Shown piece by piece: positions 27,373 through 37,307 of a stretch of 64,000 nucleotides of DNA. Where the stretch lies: the NCBI RefSeq assembly GCF_902686445.1, contig NC_062219.1, positions 105,959,160 through 106,023,159 of the forward strand. Direction: 5' to 3'. The DNA comes from Sciurus carolinensis (Eukaryota; Chordata; Mammalia; Rodentia; Sciuridae). The translations under genes were made by a program, and so were the position numbers. The notes below the pieces were generated by a model that was not told the origin of the DNA, did no database searches, and worked only from the letters and a program-made list of their open reading frames with translations. The stretch's first letter is position 1; each line of letters begins with the position of its first letter.

Positions 27373-30300
27373 CTTCCAGGCTTGAGAATAGTATTTGTAA
27401 CTTTTATCCATGAGACCTTTCTTGTATAACATCTTCGTTAGACATTGCTAAAATTAAACTTGACGAATGACATTTGACCTTCTTACCCATCCTTCTCTCG
27501 GTTTCAGAAGTTTTCTGCTCTTTAGTTGAATCAGCTTTCTATCCCTTTCCCATTCTCAAGTCACTCTTGAACTCTAATAAACTGAATATTTGATTTTTAA
27601 TAGTGTCTCAAAATTCCCACAAGTTTCTTCTTTCCTCTTCATTCTTCATATATTTTTTTCTTTTGTCTCCTCTATTTAATTTTAAATAACCTATCCTGGA
27701 GTTCACTAAATCTTTCTTCCACTTTTTTAATCCTGCTGTTAACACCTCCTGTGGTGTTTCAATTTTACTTAGTATATTTTCCAATTAAATTATTTGTTTG
27801 ATTTTTTAAAATTGTTTCTGTTTCCTTAAGTTTTGCTATTAGAGCATCAAATAATTTTCAGCATTTTCTTCACATTCTTTCAGTTTCTTTTAAAACAGCT
27901 GTTTTAACTTATTTATCCAAAAGTTGTCCCATGCTCATACTGCCTGTTTAGTTTCTGGTACCTTATGTTTTGACTGGTAGATAAGGTTGGTTTCCTAAAA
28001 AACTTTCATTCTTATTGGCGTATGACATTTTCTTGACATTGAAGGATTGCGTATTATCTATCTTCCTAATCTGACCTTATGCCTGTTCTCCCAGAAAGTC
28101 TAAGTACACTGCTCATTTTTGCAATGGTCATTTCTGTTATATCAGCACTGGGTAGTACCCTGGTTCATGTTGCTGAGAGTCTGCTACAGCTGTATTATCT
28201 ATCCCTAGAGGGGTTTGTACCAAATCCCTGTGTTTTTCTGAATGAATCTGAACAGTACCTACAAAGAGCAGTCCGTCCCCACAGACATCTCCTTGAGTCT
28301 AAGGTATGCTCAGATGACTTGTCCACACTTACTGGCCCTCAAGCTACTTCTCACCTGACCTCATCATGGAGCAACTGGCCCCAGGCTCCTGAGTCATGAC
28401 TTGGTGCTTACATTTCTTGTCTTCTCTCAGACAAACCACACATCTCTTTGCTGTGAAGCCTGCAGTTGGAGAAGTGATGGCATGGGCAGTCCCACAGCTA
28501 CTAATTATACAAACCTGGATCACACCCAGAGCCCACAGCCTGATGAGGCCAGTACTCAAAAAGGAAAGGAGCAAGGCCAGGCTGCTCTGACCTGTGTACT
28601 TGCGGTCAGAGTCTGTTCTGTCAGCTGAGGGTGACATTGGTCAGAATACATATTTGTCTTCCTGGGCTCATGGGTCTCCTCTTGGCACGAGGCTTCATCA
28701 ATAGGCGCTGATCTGGGGTCAAAAGTCAGTGGATCTTTCAGAATTAGATTTCTTTGACTCAGCACAGAGTTCCCAGGCAATGTCTTCTATTTACTTTTCT
28801 GTCATGCCCACCAGTGAATGTGTTTTTTTCTCCATGTGCAGCTGACAAGGTTGGAAAGAGGTGTTGAAGGTACTCCTTTGGCCACTAGGCTGACACGTCC
28901 AGAAACTCAATCCATTGGCAGTGGCCTGGGGGCACGGGCCATGGTTGGAAGGTTTTACTGTGTTGAGCCTGGTACCGGGTTATAAGAATATATTCTGGGA
29001 TTAATTCCCTCTTCTGCTACTAGTCAGGTAACATCTCTATGCTGAATTTATTGGAGTTGAGGGAGGAGTAATATGAGCAGCCCTTTTCTTCATGCATTCT
29101 TCAAAATATCTGTCATTATTATTAGGTTCAAAGCATCTACTATGACCTATGACCAGGTTCCTTTAACTCTTGTGAGAGTAGTTTAATGCATTAATAGCTA
29201 TTAGAATTGATGTCTCTAAGGGGAGATGTGACTGGAGAGTCTTTTTCTTCTGCCATCTTGCTCCACCCAAATCTTATATTAATCTCACCTAAAGAGAAAT
29301 ATCAACCAAATGCATGCTAATTTCCTTAAATAGCAGAAGTTTCTGTCTTACAGATGTTTCCTGCAAACATGAATTATTTAATATCAATGAATAATTTTTA
29401 AATAAACTTTTTAAAAAACTGTGGAGAAACAATAAATCCAGATAAAATATCCTGTGTCCTCACACTTGGAAAAGTAGAAGACAGACTTTCCTTTGCTCTA
29501 TTTACTTTGAAAGTAGGAAAATGGATTCTTCTTACTGCTTTTCTCTTTCTTATTTCTTCTTCTTGTTCATTCTCATTGTTTTATCTCTCCCCTTCTCTCT
29601 CTCTCCCTCTTTCACTTTTTATACCTTACTTCAGAAAAGAAATATAGTTGGAGAAAGATGCCTCCTCAAGAAACAACTAATTATCTATGTTTTGAGGGTA
29701 GAAATGATGGGGAATACATCTTTTTTTTTTTTTTTTTTTTGCATCCAAGAAAGGAAAACAATGTCTGTAGTTGTTGAAAAGTGTCGTAGAAATATAAGGA
29801 AAGTAGTAAATAGCAGTTTTACTTAAGCAGATTGAATCTGTGATATAGGAGATGTATATCATAAGCCCTTTATTCAACTATACACTCCTGAAAAGAAGAA
29901 TGGTTAAAGAAATACATGCATATAAGAATAGGCATTATTGGTCAACAACAATGCTAAAAATGTAAGACCTGGATAGGCAGACATATTGTTTGAATATGTT
30001 ATGAATAAAATTTATGGAAATAGCAATTTCTGTTTATTAAATTGGGAGGATTATATAAGTTAAAAGTAAAAAACTAACAGAAAATGATGCATTAAAATAC
30101 CTTATAAACTAAGTAAGAAACATGGTACTTAAAAATAATTTTAAAAAATCAATGATACTATATTTCCCCAGAGTACTATGTTATAGAACATACTAGAATA
30201 ATGAAGGACAGCTAATGAAAAAGGTAAGTAATAATAATATTGGCAAATTATTGGTCATAAGGAAAAGAAGCAGAGATACACTGCTAAGTACACAATGGTT

Positions 30301-33300
30301 TGGGTTATAAAATAATATCCTCATGCCACCTCCCCATTGCACTTTCATAAGTCTACTATAGTCCTTCCCCAGTCACCCAAAGATGAATAAGTTCAGTGAC
30401 TTAGGAAAGAGAAAGCATGTGACACTGAAAACTAACCAAGAGTAAAACATAAAAGCAAGTATACAATTTTACAAAATTCTTCTAACCTTAGTGCAATAAT
30501 CAACTCCTACAATTGAAAGAGAAGCAAAAACAGTGTTTTTAACATTAGTGAGTGATGGATTTTGATGAAGGCATTTTTTGCATCTATTGAGATGATCTAG
30601 TGATTTTTTTCCCCTTAATTCTATTTTGCAATGAATTACATTTATTTGTGTCTGTTGATCCAATGTTGCAGCCCTGGAATGAAACCAATTTGACCATGGT
30701 ATACAATATTCTTAATATATTTTGAATATAGATTGCAAATATGTTATGGAGGGATTTTGCATCTATGTTCAACAGGGATGTTGTTCTGAGATTTTCTTTC
30801 CTTAATGTATCTTTATCTACTTTGGTACCAGGGTGATATGGACTTCATAGAATGAATTTGGCAATGTCCCCTCCCTTTCTATTTCCTGGAATAACTTTTG
30901 GAGGACTAGTTTTGGTTCTTTAAAGGTCTGGTAGAACTCAGCTGAGCATATATCTCATCCTGGGCTTTTATTGGTTGGAAGACTCTTTTTTAGTGCTTCA
31001 ATTTCTTTGCTCAGGATTGATCTATTTAGGTTTTCTTTATCCTATTGACTCAATTTGGGTAGGTCATGTGTATCTAGAAATTTGTCAACATCTTTTAGAT
31101 TTAGAATTCATTGGAATATAACTTTTCAAAATGCTCCCTAATAATCCATTGTACTTCAGAAATATCTATAGTGATGTCTTCCTTTCATCTCTAATTTTGT
31201 TGATTTAGTTCATCTATTTTTTAATTTTGGTTAGTTTGACTATGGGTTTTTCAATTCTGCTTATCTTTTGAAAAAAACAAGTTGCTAATGCATTGATTTT
31301 TTGTAATTTAAAAAAATTTTGATTTCTTTAATTTTAGCTCTGATTTTAATTATTTCCTATGTTCTACTTGTTTTGATATTAGTTTGTTTCTGTTTATCTA
31401 TGTAGTTGGGATATATCATTAGATTGTTTATATGGGGGCTTTCTGGTTGGTTTGTTCTTTTTTAGTGTAGTCACTTAATGCAATAAACATTCCTCTGAAA
31501 ATCTGCCTTCAGCCTGGCAGGATGGACATGTCAGTAATCCCAGCAGCTTGGGATCTGAGGCAGGAGGATCATGATTTCAAAGTCAACCTCAGCAAAAGTG
31601 AGGTGCTAAGCAACTCAGTGAGCCCCTGTCTCTCAAAAAAAATACAAAATAGGGCTGAGAATGTGACTCAGTATTCAAGTGCCCTTGAGTTCAATTCCCA
31701 GTACAAAAAAAAAATAATCTACCTTTATAATGTTCCAGAGATTTTGGTATATTGTATCACTATTCTCATTTGATTCTAGGAATTTTTTTCTCCTCTTATT
31801 TCTTCTATTATCCATTCCTCATCCAATGGATTATTATTCAATATTCATGTATTTATGTGGTTTTTATAATTTCTTGCTGTTGCTTTCTAATTTCATTTTA
31901 TTATGATCTGGTAAGATACAAAGGGTAGTATCTATTTTTTTTTCTAAGAGTTACACTGTCAGCTCAGATATGGTCTTTTTTGATGAAGTTTCCATGTGCC
32001 ACTAAAAGAGAATAAATTCAAATTTTGTTGTATGAAATATGCAATAGATGTATTAGGTTCATTTGGTTTATGATATTTAGGTGAAAAATTTCATTATTGA
32101 TTATATATCTAGATGGTTTATTGGTGACAGGATTATGTTGAAATCACCCATTATTATTGTATTGGTAACTATCTGGGACTTAATTTTGAGAAGTGCTTAT
32201 TTTCTTATTTAGATGCAACAAAGTTTGGGGCAAAAATATTTAACATCATCATATTTTTTCCTTTACCAGTGTGTAGTGGTCTTTGTTGTCTCTTCTGATT
32301 AATTATTGCTTGAAATCTACTTTTTGGGACATCTGTAAAGTTACATCTTATTTTTAAACTCTACTTTCAAGAAATATTGGTTTCCTTTCTTTTGCTTTCA
32401 GTGTGTGAATGATTTTGCCTAGAGGATGAGTCTCTTGTAAACAGCATATTTTGGGGTCTTGATTTTAATTTACTCTGTCAGTCCATTTCTTTTGATTGGA
32501 ATATTGAAACCATTTACACTCAGTTTTACTATGGGTAGATGTCTATTATTTCTTGACATTTTAAGTTGTTTTATATGTTTAATTCAGTAGTAACTTTCAT
32601 TTGCTTGACAGCTCTTCTAGTGGTTTCATTCATTTGGGAGCTCTTGGGTTTATTTTTAAGTTCTTCTTTGGGTAGAATTTCTTTAAGTATTTTCTGTAGT
32701 GCTGGCTCAGTGTTCATGCATTCTTTTAGTTATCTTGGAAAGTTTTTATTTGTCCTTTGATTATAAATGATTGCTCTTTTATATATAGAAATTTTTGTTA
32801 GTAATTATTTTATTCCAAAGCTTTGGTTATCTCTTTGTAGGCTTTCCTTGATTTTAAAGTCTGAACTGAGAATTCAGAAATGAACATTTAAATATTTCCC
32901 TTTAATTATGCTCTGCCATTTTTGTCATGAAGCTTTTAATATTCTATCCTTATTCTCTATATTAGCTATTTTGGTTATAATGTGTCTTGGAGATGTTTTT
33001 TTCTAATTGCATTTGAGGCTTTATAAATTTCCTGTTGCCCATCTAATTCCTAAAACATGGAAATTTTTCTGCTGATAGTTCATTGAAAAGGTTCTTAACA
33101 CCAATATCATATATCCCCATGCCTTTTTCAATTCCAAGGAACTTTTAAGTTTGTCCTCTTAATGTTGTCTTTGAGGTCTTGTATGTTCTGATCATGGTCT
33201 TTTTTTTTTTTTTTCCTTCTTATGTTTCACTGAGTGTTCAAATTCATGCACCCTGTCTTCACAACCTGAAGTTCTGTTTTCTACCTCACTAAACAGTTGG

Positions 33301-34447
33301 TTATACTTCCAAGTGAACTTTTGATTTAACTTATTGTATCATTTTTTATAGGAGTTCTGATTGATTTGTTTTCTGAATCCCTATCTCATCTCTTATTGAA
33401 ATCATCTTTCATCTTCTGTGTTTTCTGTGTTAGTTCATTTCTTAGATATTCTGTTGACTTATTAATATTTTTTTATTTTATTTTTATTTTATTTTATTTT
33501 TTATTGTAAACAAATGGGATACATGTTGTTTCTCTGAATAATTTTAATATTTTATAGTCTTTCTCTGAAATTTCATCCAATTCCATGTCTGTGGGGTCCT
33601 TTGAGGATTATAAAATTTGGGAGGACTTGTTTGTCTGATTCCTTATGTTTTCAGAGTTCTTAGACTTGCATATCTATTGAGAGAGAGTTCTCATTCTCTT
33701 TCATGAGGATATTGTTTTGTCCTGTACTTTCAGTATATCTTAGCTTCAACACATAGGTTTAGTATACCACAAGTATTAATTTTTAATCTCCAATGCTTCT
33801 AAGCTCACAACTGCAGAACTGTTGATTAAATTCATTTTTGCAGAGCTGCTCCAGCACTATGAATTTCTGTAAGTTGCCATCTTCCTTTCTGACATTTTAT
33901 TCAATTTTTATATGCACTGTATGTTATTTTTAATTATACAAAGCAAAACCTTAATCATTAAGAAGCAAAGTGTAACTTAATAAGAATGAATGAAACTTTT
34001 ATCACTTTATATTGTTAATGCCATTGGTGCTTTCAAAATTAATAGGTAACTGGAAAATTGCTCATCTTGATTTCCTTAGAGATGGATGCATCAAAAAAAT
34101 CTATCATGGAAAAATCTTGTTTTAGCTTAAGACAAGACTTTCATCTTTTCCATCATAGAGATCTCATTTAACTAATCACTTGTTTTGCATTCAGAATTAG
34201 TTGGTTCTTGCTTATCAAATTTAATAAGTTACTGAAATAAAATTTCTCTATGTTTTTAAAAGGGTGACTTCTTACTTTAGTGACTGATTTTTTTTTGAGA
34301 GAATACTATTTTCTTTCAGCTAATCCCTGCCTCTATTATGATGAACACAACAATTGCGAAGCAAAAGCAAAAGTCCTTGGATGTAAACACCTATCTGTTA
34401 AAGAATTCTGCAAAGCTACTTGTCTGTGTAAGACTGAGATAAAATAA
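9743..34447 (+). CDS. CRISP1: Cysteine-rich secretory protein 1, seven coding exons
   Basis: CDS is join(9743-9799, 11533-11661, 15232-15322, 16043-16191, 20003-20100, 23038-23126, 34320-34447). Every intron is GT-AG, every junction keeps phase, and the product is 246 residues (human CRISP1 is about 249). Residues 1-19 are a hydrophobic signal peptide. The CAP domain (about 37-175) shows HNALRR at 45-50, CGEN at 96-99, HYTQIIW at 139-145 and a [16 protein letters not shown] CAP2 signature at 166-177. The hinge and cysteine-rich domain (192-246) has ten cysteines, giving 16 in total with the six in CAP, as in the family. It ends in TEIK, like CRISP1 rather than CRISP2 or CRISP3. In the family, CRISP1 is secreted by epididymal epithelium, coats sperm, and is linked to calcium-channel modulation and gamete fusion. 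One N-glycosylation sequon is visible (N118-E-S). The acceptor just before the ATG implies an upstream non-coding exon that I could not place. Assignment is by remembered similarity and synteny. Confidence 0.95.
9890..10143 (+). mobile_element. Short L1 3' UTR insertion with A-rich tail, CRISP1 intron 1
   Basis: Nearly the same 3' UTR as the L1 at 6880-7127 ('aggaactttagattatgtag', 'gtgtacaatgaatcaaaatg'), ending in an A-rich tail. A possible target duplication 'agtgttac' appears at about 9873 and again just after the tail. Confidence 0.85.
10225..10345 (-). repeat. Possible MIR, antisense
   Basis: A weak antisense MIR pattern: 'gactgattagagaatcgaga' then 'catggctaagaagaggccag', in the order of the MIR 'tgaggaaactgag ... 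cacacagctagtaagtgg' core. Confidence 0.3.
11533..11661 (+). CDS. CRISP1: CRISP1 coding exon 2 (start of CAP domain)
   Basis: Acceptor 'ctaataacag', donor ATG|gtaaga, phase 0 at both ends, 43 residues (20-62). The first 17 residues are a Lys/Thr-rich mature N-terminus that looks poorly conserved. From residue 37 the CAP domain starts with [20 protein letters not shown]45 matches the first conserved CAP-cavity histidine. Confidence 0.94.
12640..12785 (-). repeat. Probable MIR, antisense
   Basis: Degenerate antisense MIR: 'ccccagggaaattaagtagc', 'ttatccaaaatcctacatgc', 'tggagctcagacttcg'. Confidence 0.45.
13203..13239. repeat. (AAAG)n microsatellite
   Basis: About nine AAAG units with one interruption near the 3' end. 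Confidence 0.9.
14490..14690 (+). repeat. MIR SINE
   Basis: Sense MIR order is clear: 'cctggtagtgtgatctttaa', 'aatttctgcgcctcaatgac', 'ttcatttacatacagggaaa', then 'aataatagggcctcactta'. Confidence 0.65.
14815..14970 (-). repeat. Probable MIR, antisense
   Basis: 'acatttacagatacacagat', 'actgagattcgaagaggtaa' and 'gggtcagatttctaactctg' follow the antisense MIR core. With the preceding element it forms a tail-to-tail pair of old SINEs. Confidence 0.5.
15232..15322 (+). CDS. CRISP1: CRISP1 coding exon 3 (CAP domain)
   Basis: Acceptor 'ccactttag', donor AAA-A|gtatgt, leaving phase 1. It encodes [19 protein letters not shown] and on to NPLERRIK, the second CAP helix region, and carries C79. It is a close match to the corresponding CRISP1 exon. 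Confidence 0.94.
16043..16191 (+). CDS. CRISP1: CRISP1 coding exon 4 (CAP domain, GEN and HYTQ motifs)
   Basis: Acceptor 'catcttttcag', donor CAG|gtaatc. The split codon makes N93. It encodes the CGEN motif (C96-N99), the [10 protein letters not shown] stretch, the only sequon in the protein (N118-E-S) and H139-YTQ, the second cavity histidine of the CAP fold. Confidence 0.94.
16525..17115 (-). mobile_element. Old L1 (L1M-type) 3' region, antisense, CRISP1 intron 4
   Basis: Reverse complement of an L1M 3' part: 'ccggtgaccaccattctcct', 'tctggatttgactactcaaa', 'gatgtagcatgtgtcagaat', 'acagcagttttaccatttta'. Two overlapping small open frames inside are chance. Confidence 0.8.
17130..18480 (-). 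repeat. Ancient interspersed repeats, antisense, family not named
   Basis: The segments 'aacaacagcaatttattttc', 'aattctggggacaaggggac', 'gactcaaggcaaaattcatc' and 'caaggattctagttcttagg' belong to ancient mammalian repeats I recognise by wording but cannot assign. An LTR-retroelement internal region is possible. Confidence 0.35.
18930..19045 (-). repeat. Probable MIR, antisense
   Basis: Antisense MIR wording: 'caaatatcacccagccagga', 'agtgatagagatggaattta', 'aacctgagtcactttgcctt'. Confidence 0.5.
19682..19910 (-). mobile_element. B1-dID-type SINE, antisense, CRISP1 intron 4
   Basis: It opens with a T/G-rich (reverse A-rich) tail, then 'attggggactgaactcaaga' (ID-like part), then 'ttatttggaggcaggatctc' and 'gggattacaagcatgggccg' (B1-like part). 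It ends 93 bases before the CRISP1 exon at 20003. Confidence 0.88.
20003..20100 (+). CDS. CRISP1: CRISP1 coding exon 5 (end of CAP domain, CAP2 signature)
   Basis: Acceptor 'gtctttgcag', donor CACGA|gtatgt, phase 2 out. It encodes [11 protein letters not shown] and then YLYICHYCH, the CAP2 signature with C170 and C173. The CHYCHE form rather than CQYCPA is the CRISP1 variant, which helps separate it from CRISP2 and CRISP3. Confidence 0.94.
21600..21735 (-). mobile_element. L1 3' end fragment, antisense
   Basis: 'ttttattggtgcattacagt' and 'tgtacatatcgatgggattt' are the reverse complement of an L1 3' terminal region. The matching sense form ('aatgcaccaataaaaatg') occurs at the end of the L1 at 22.35-22.69 kb. 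Confidence 0.65.
21977..22188 (+). mobile_element. B1-dID-type SINE, sense, with target duplication
   Basis: A full composite: 'cacctgtaatctcagtggct', 'cagcctcagcaacttagcaa', 'taaataaaatacaaaaaaga' and 'ctgggttcaatccccagtac', then an A-rich tail. A 13-bp target duplication with one mismatch flanks it (21964-21976 and 22189-22201). Confidence 0.93.
22350..22693 (+). mobile_element. L1 3' end, sense, CRISP1 intron 5
   Basis: 'gagttttattcaaccattaa' and 'gaagtggatggcactagaga'-type ORF2 end wording, then a purine-rich 3' UTR and 'aatgcaccaataaaaatgtg' with an A-rich end. The subfamily differs from the L1s at 7 and 10 kb. Confidence 0.75.
23038..23126 (+). CDS. CRISP1: CRISP1 coding exon 6 (hinge)
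   Basis: Acceptor 'cttctttaag', donor TGCA|gtaagt, phase 1 out. It encodes [19 protein letters not shown] and on to [11 protein letters not shown], the hinge with C192, C195, C199 and C204. An open frame runs past the donor (to 23221), but the splice site and homology end the exon at 23126. Confidence 0.93.
24188..24445 (-). mobile_element. L1 3' end nested in the larger L1, with (TTG)n
   Basis: A (TTG)n run (24188-24222) leads into 'gttctaattagttgtacatg', 'acaatagaatggatttatac' and 'atcacattggtcatgcagtc', the antisense of a squirrel-type L1 3' end also seen at 56.1 kb. The host L1 resumes after about 24.45 kb. The (TTG)n probably grew from the poly(A) end. Confidence 0.7.
24940..25075 (-). 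mobile_element. 7SL-derived SINE monomer (B1/Alu-like), antisense
   Basis: 'ttttttgagatggagtctca', 'ctatgttgctcagactgatg', 'agcctacttagtagctgaga' and 'acaaatgtgtgccaccatgt' form the antisense 7SL-like pattern. No ID-like part is seen. Confidence 0.75.
27339..27371 (+). repeat. (GT)n microsatellite
   Basis: About 16 uninterrupted GT units inside the antisense L1. Confidence 0.95.
30550..33890 (-). mobile_element. Antisense L1 lacking its 3' half
   Basis: The left end begins abruptly in the ORF2 reverse-transcriptase region ('gcatctattgagatgatcta'). Wording then runs upstream through ORF2, ORF1 and toward the 5' UTR ('agttgccatcttcctttctg' near 33.87 kb). No L1 3' UTR or poly(T) is found at the left edge. 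A B1-dID SINE is nested at 31.5 kb. Confidence 0.7.
31511..31714 (+). mobile_element. B1-dID-type SINE nested in L1
   Basis: 'gtcagtaatcccagcagctt', 'aagtcaacctcagcaaaagt', 'ctaagcaactcagtgagccc' and 'gagttcaattcccagtacaa' with an A-tail; inserted in sense orientation into the antisense L1, so it is younger than that L1. Confidence 0.92.
34320..34447 (+). CDS. CRISP1: CRISP1 last coding exon (cysteine-rich domain)
   Basis: Acceptor 'ttctttcag' follows an 11.2-kb intron. The exon encodes TNPCLYYDE onward, with cysteines 208, 217, 226, 235, 239 and 241 in ICR spacing, and ends ...CLCKTEIK then TAA. In snake and mammalian CRISPs this domain carries ion-channel-regulating activity. Confidence 0.94.
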
Positions 34448-34498
34448 CTCTCTGCCCTGCTGTGAAAATAAGATGTCTTCTAGATTCTTCTGTATTAT

Positions 34499-34502
<4 letters not shown>

Positions 34503-34534
<32 letters not shown>

Positions 34535-34610
34535 CCAGGCTGGTCTCAAAGTCTCAAATACCTGGAGTAGTAGTCTTGCTTCAGCCTCCAAAGTAGCACC
34601 ACATCACCTA
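34503..34610 (-). mobile_element. 7SL-derived SINE fragment with T30 run, just after the CRISP1 stop
   Basis: A run of 30 T (34503-34532) is followed by 'gcccaggctggtctcaaagt' and 'cttgcttcagcctccaaagt', the antisense of a B1/Alu-like head. It starts 55 bases after the CRISP1 TAA, so it lies in the probable 3' UTR. Confidence 0.75.
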
Positions 34611-34748
34611 TTTTACCCTATTTACTTCAGTAGTACCTGCTGAATTTAATTTGTTTTTAATTACAATGAAGATCCTAATTTTTTAGACTCATTTATGGAC
34701 ATCAGTATATTTTCATCAATGCTACACTACTATTCTAATGCATTGTGA

Positions 34749-34754
34749 AATAAA
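34749..34754 (+). terminator. CRISP1: Candidate CRISP1 polyadenylation signal AATAAA
   Basis: This is the first clear AATAAA after the stop codon, 302 bases downstream of it. It lies beyond the antisense SINE fragment that sits in the presumed 3' UTR. The choice is by sequence and position only. Confidence 0.5.
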
Positions 34755-35084
34755 ATTAATTTTAAATTTCTTATGACGAGAGTGAAAGGTCAAGTACAAC
34801 ATTTTCTTCAAATTTGAAAATACAATTTATATTTCTTAGGGGAACATAATTCAACTAATGGCAGAACTTCATCTCTCTACAATAATCTGCATTAAAGTTG
34901 TGCATTACCTTTTGAACTTCCTTCTCTGTTTCTCCATTGACATCAAACAAACTAATGCTTGTCTTCCCTGCACAATTAACTTAATTCTTTACTTTTAAAT
35001 TTTATTTCTATTTTAAATCAATCATTAAAGCAAAATTTACCAATCAAAGAGTCAAGTCTCAATTTGCAGAGAAATATTACTGTT

Positions 35085-35510
35085 ATATAAGGTGCTTCCT
35101 GAAAACTCATGTGTGAGATAATACAAGAATGTTCAGAGGTGAAATTATTAGATTATGAGAGTTGTAAAGTAGTCAATGGACTAATCCACTGATATGCATT
35201 AATTGGGTGGTAATTCTAGGCAGGTAGGATGTGTCTGGAGAAGACAGATCACTGGGGGGATGCCTTTGGGGTTTTATTTTGTCCCTGGTGAGCAGAACTT
35301 TCTCTGCTTCCTGGTGCCATGGCCTAAGCTTCTCTTTTCCTCCATGATCTTCCATCATGATTTGGCCTAATCTCTGTTCCAGAGCTATAGTCAGTAAACC
35401 ATGGACTGAGTCTCTGAAACCATGAGCCAAAATGAGCTTTTTCACCTGTATTGTTCTTATCAGGTCTCTTGGTCACAGCAAGACAAAGTTAACTAAAACA
35501 ATTACCTAGA
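35085..35510 (+). mobile_element. MaLR-like LTR, sense
   Basis: 'ctgaaaactcatgtgtgaga', 'tctctgcttcctggtgccat', 'ctctgaaaccatgagccaaa' and 'ggtctcttggtcacagcaag' follow the layout of ERVL-MaLR-type LTRs of rodents. It is homologous, inverted, to the element at 41.6 kb. Subfamily not assigned. Confidence 0.6.
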
Positions 35511-37203
35511 AGTGTATTGAATGTTTCATTGCCATTTCTAGGTAAATGTTAGTGAAGCATGAAAAAAAAAACGGGTTTGTGTGCCATTAATTTAGCAACA
35601 TATAAATTTGGTCATGATTAATTACAAGTTGTACTACATATATAGATGATATTATCTTCCTAATTTCAAAAAATTGGAAAAGATATACAAAACATTGTGT
35701 AGTATTTTAGGTAGATAGCTATGAACAGATGTGTAGAGGGAGGACAATAAAGAGAGGTAATTTACAGAAAGGACATCAAACATATACATCAAAGCAAGTC
35801 TATATGTCATGGAATCTGTAATAACAGGGAACTTTGTCAATGCAGACAAAGATCTGGAAAATGGGGACTGGTGAGTTAAATCTCTCCCAACCATAGTTAA
35901 TTATAAACATTTAAGGGCACTATTGTTTCAAATATTAAGTCATAGATACATCATATGACCTGTCTTCATGATTCTTATAAAGAAAATTTGCTGAGGGTTA
36001 TACAAAATATTCAAAGGGTAATAAACCATTAATTAATCAAAATGTTATATGAAAAGTAGGACAAGAGAGAAGGGTCCCAATCTGCTTAAAAACCCCAAAT
36101 GTGTGAGATCTATGCCCTTCTCCCTGCAGACAGCTCAGTCAGTACCTATGCTGTGGAACCTTACCTTCACCTTTTCTAATAAACCCCTGACTCTTACTCT
36201 GTGTAGTTCACTTAAAATCCTTCTTTTGAGATCACAAGGACCAATAACTCTGGACCACTGTGGTTGCTTCAGCTCTGCAGAAATCCTGTAGAAAAGTATG
36301 AGAAATAAGTCCCTAAAGAAACACCAATAATATATTAGTCCACATAGGTATGAGCAGCTTTTGTTTGTAGATTTAGGGAAGACTCAAGTGTACAGTGATG
36401 AGTTATTCTTGAATAAGCAAAGTTGCAAAACTACACTGAGGAATTAAGGTTTTTTTTTTTTTAATGCTTTTATTAGTGCCTTGCAGTTACACATAATAGA
36501 GGGCATTCATCTTGACATAATGTTTGGCATTAAAATTGCCCCATTTCTGTCCTCAATGTTACTCTTTCTCTGCCCTCCTCACTCCTCATATCACTTCTCC
36601 TTGTCTACTCTACTGGTATTTCCTCTATGTATTTATTTTTTAATTGGTACTTTAAAGATATATCTATATGTGGACTTCACTTGGTATATTTGTACATGTG
36701 CATAGTATGATTCTATAAAAATCACTCTGCATTTCCTTCCTTTTCCCATCCCTTTGCCCTCTTCCTCAATCCCCTTTATCTGTTTTATTGATATTTTCAT
36801 GATATCCACCCCTCTTTTTTTTCCCTACTTTTTTCTAGCTTCCACATATAAAATATTTGACACTTGACTTTCTGTGTCTAGCTTATTTCATTTAATACAA
36901 TGTTCTCCAGTTCCATCCATTTACTAGTAAATGCCCTAATTTTATTTTTCTTAATGCCTAAGACTCTATTGTGTATATATACCACATTTTATTTATTGAT
37001 TCATCTGTTTACAGGCTCCTGGACTGGTTCTATAATTTGGCTATTATGACTTTTGCTGCTATAAACATTAATGGACCTGTATCACTGTAGTATGCGGATT
37101 TTAGTTCTTCTGGACAAATACCAAGGAGTGGGAATAACTGGGTAATGTGGTAGGTCAATTACTAGTCTTTTGAAGAATTTCTGTATTCCTTTTCAGTGGC
37201 TAT

Positions 37204-37307
37204 ACTAATGTGCAGTCCCACCAACAATGTATGGGTGGGTATAGCTTGTTGCCCACTAATGTGCAGTCCCACCAACAATGTATGGGTGGGTATAGCTTGT
37301 TGCCCAC
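37204..37307. repeat. Perfect 51-bp tandem duplication inside L1
   Basis: The unit starting 'actaatgtgcagtcccacc' at 37204 repeats exactly at 37255. The match stays perfect into 37307. It duplicates part of antisense L1 sequence and is a local event after insertion. Confidence 0.95.

Larger units (their letters stand above)
23580..29268 (-). mobile_element. Near-full-length decayed L1, antisense in CRISP1 last intron
   Basis: The left end is the L1 3' side ('agtctctggtaacaccactc', 'catgttgcaaagaacagaat'). ORF2 wording follows to about 27.8 kb. From 27.9 kb the sequence becomes richer in G+C, as an L1 5' UTR does. The right end 'ttctgccatcttgctccac' is the reverse complement of the usual L1 start ('gagcaagatggcagaaga'). 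Length of about 5.7 kb includes at least two later insertions. No ORF1 or ORF2 frame survives. Confidence 0.75.

Noticed and set aside
28079..28780. Cluster of open frames on both strands, considered as a gene or an antisense ORF0-like frame in an L1 5' UTR
   Set aside because: The region is the GC-richer 5' UTR of a decayed L1. ORF0 is known from primate L1s, and no shared sequence was recognised.
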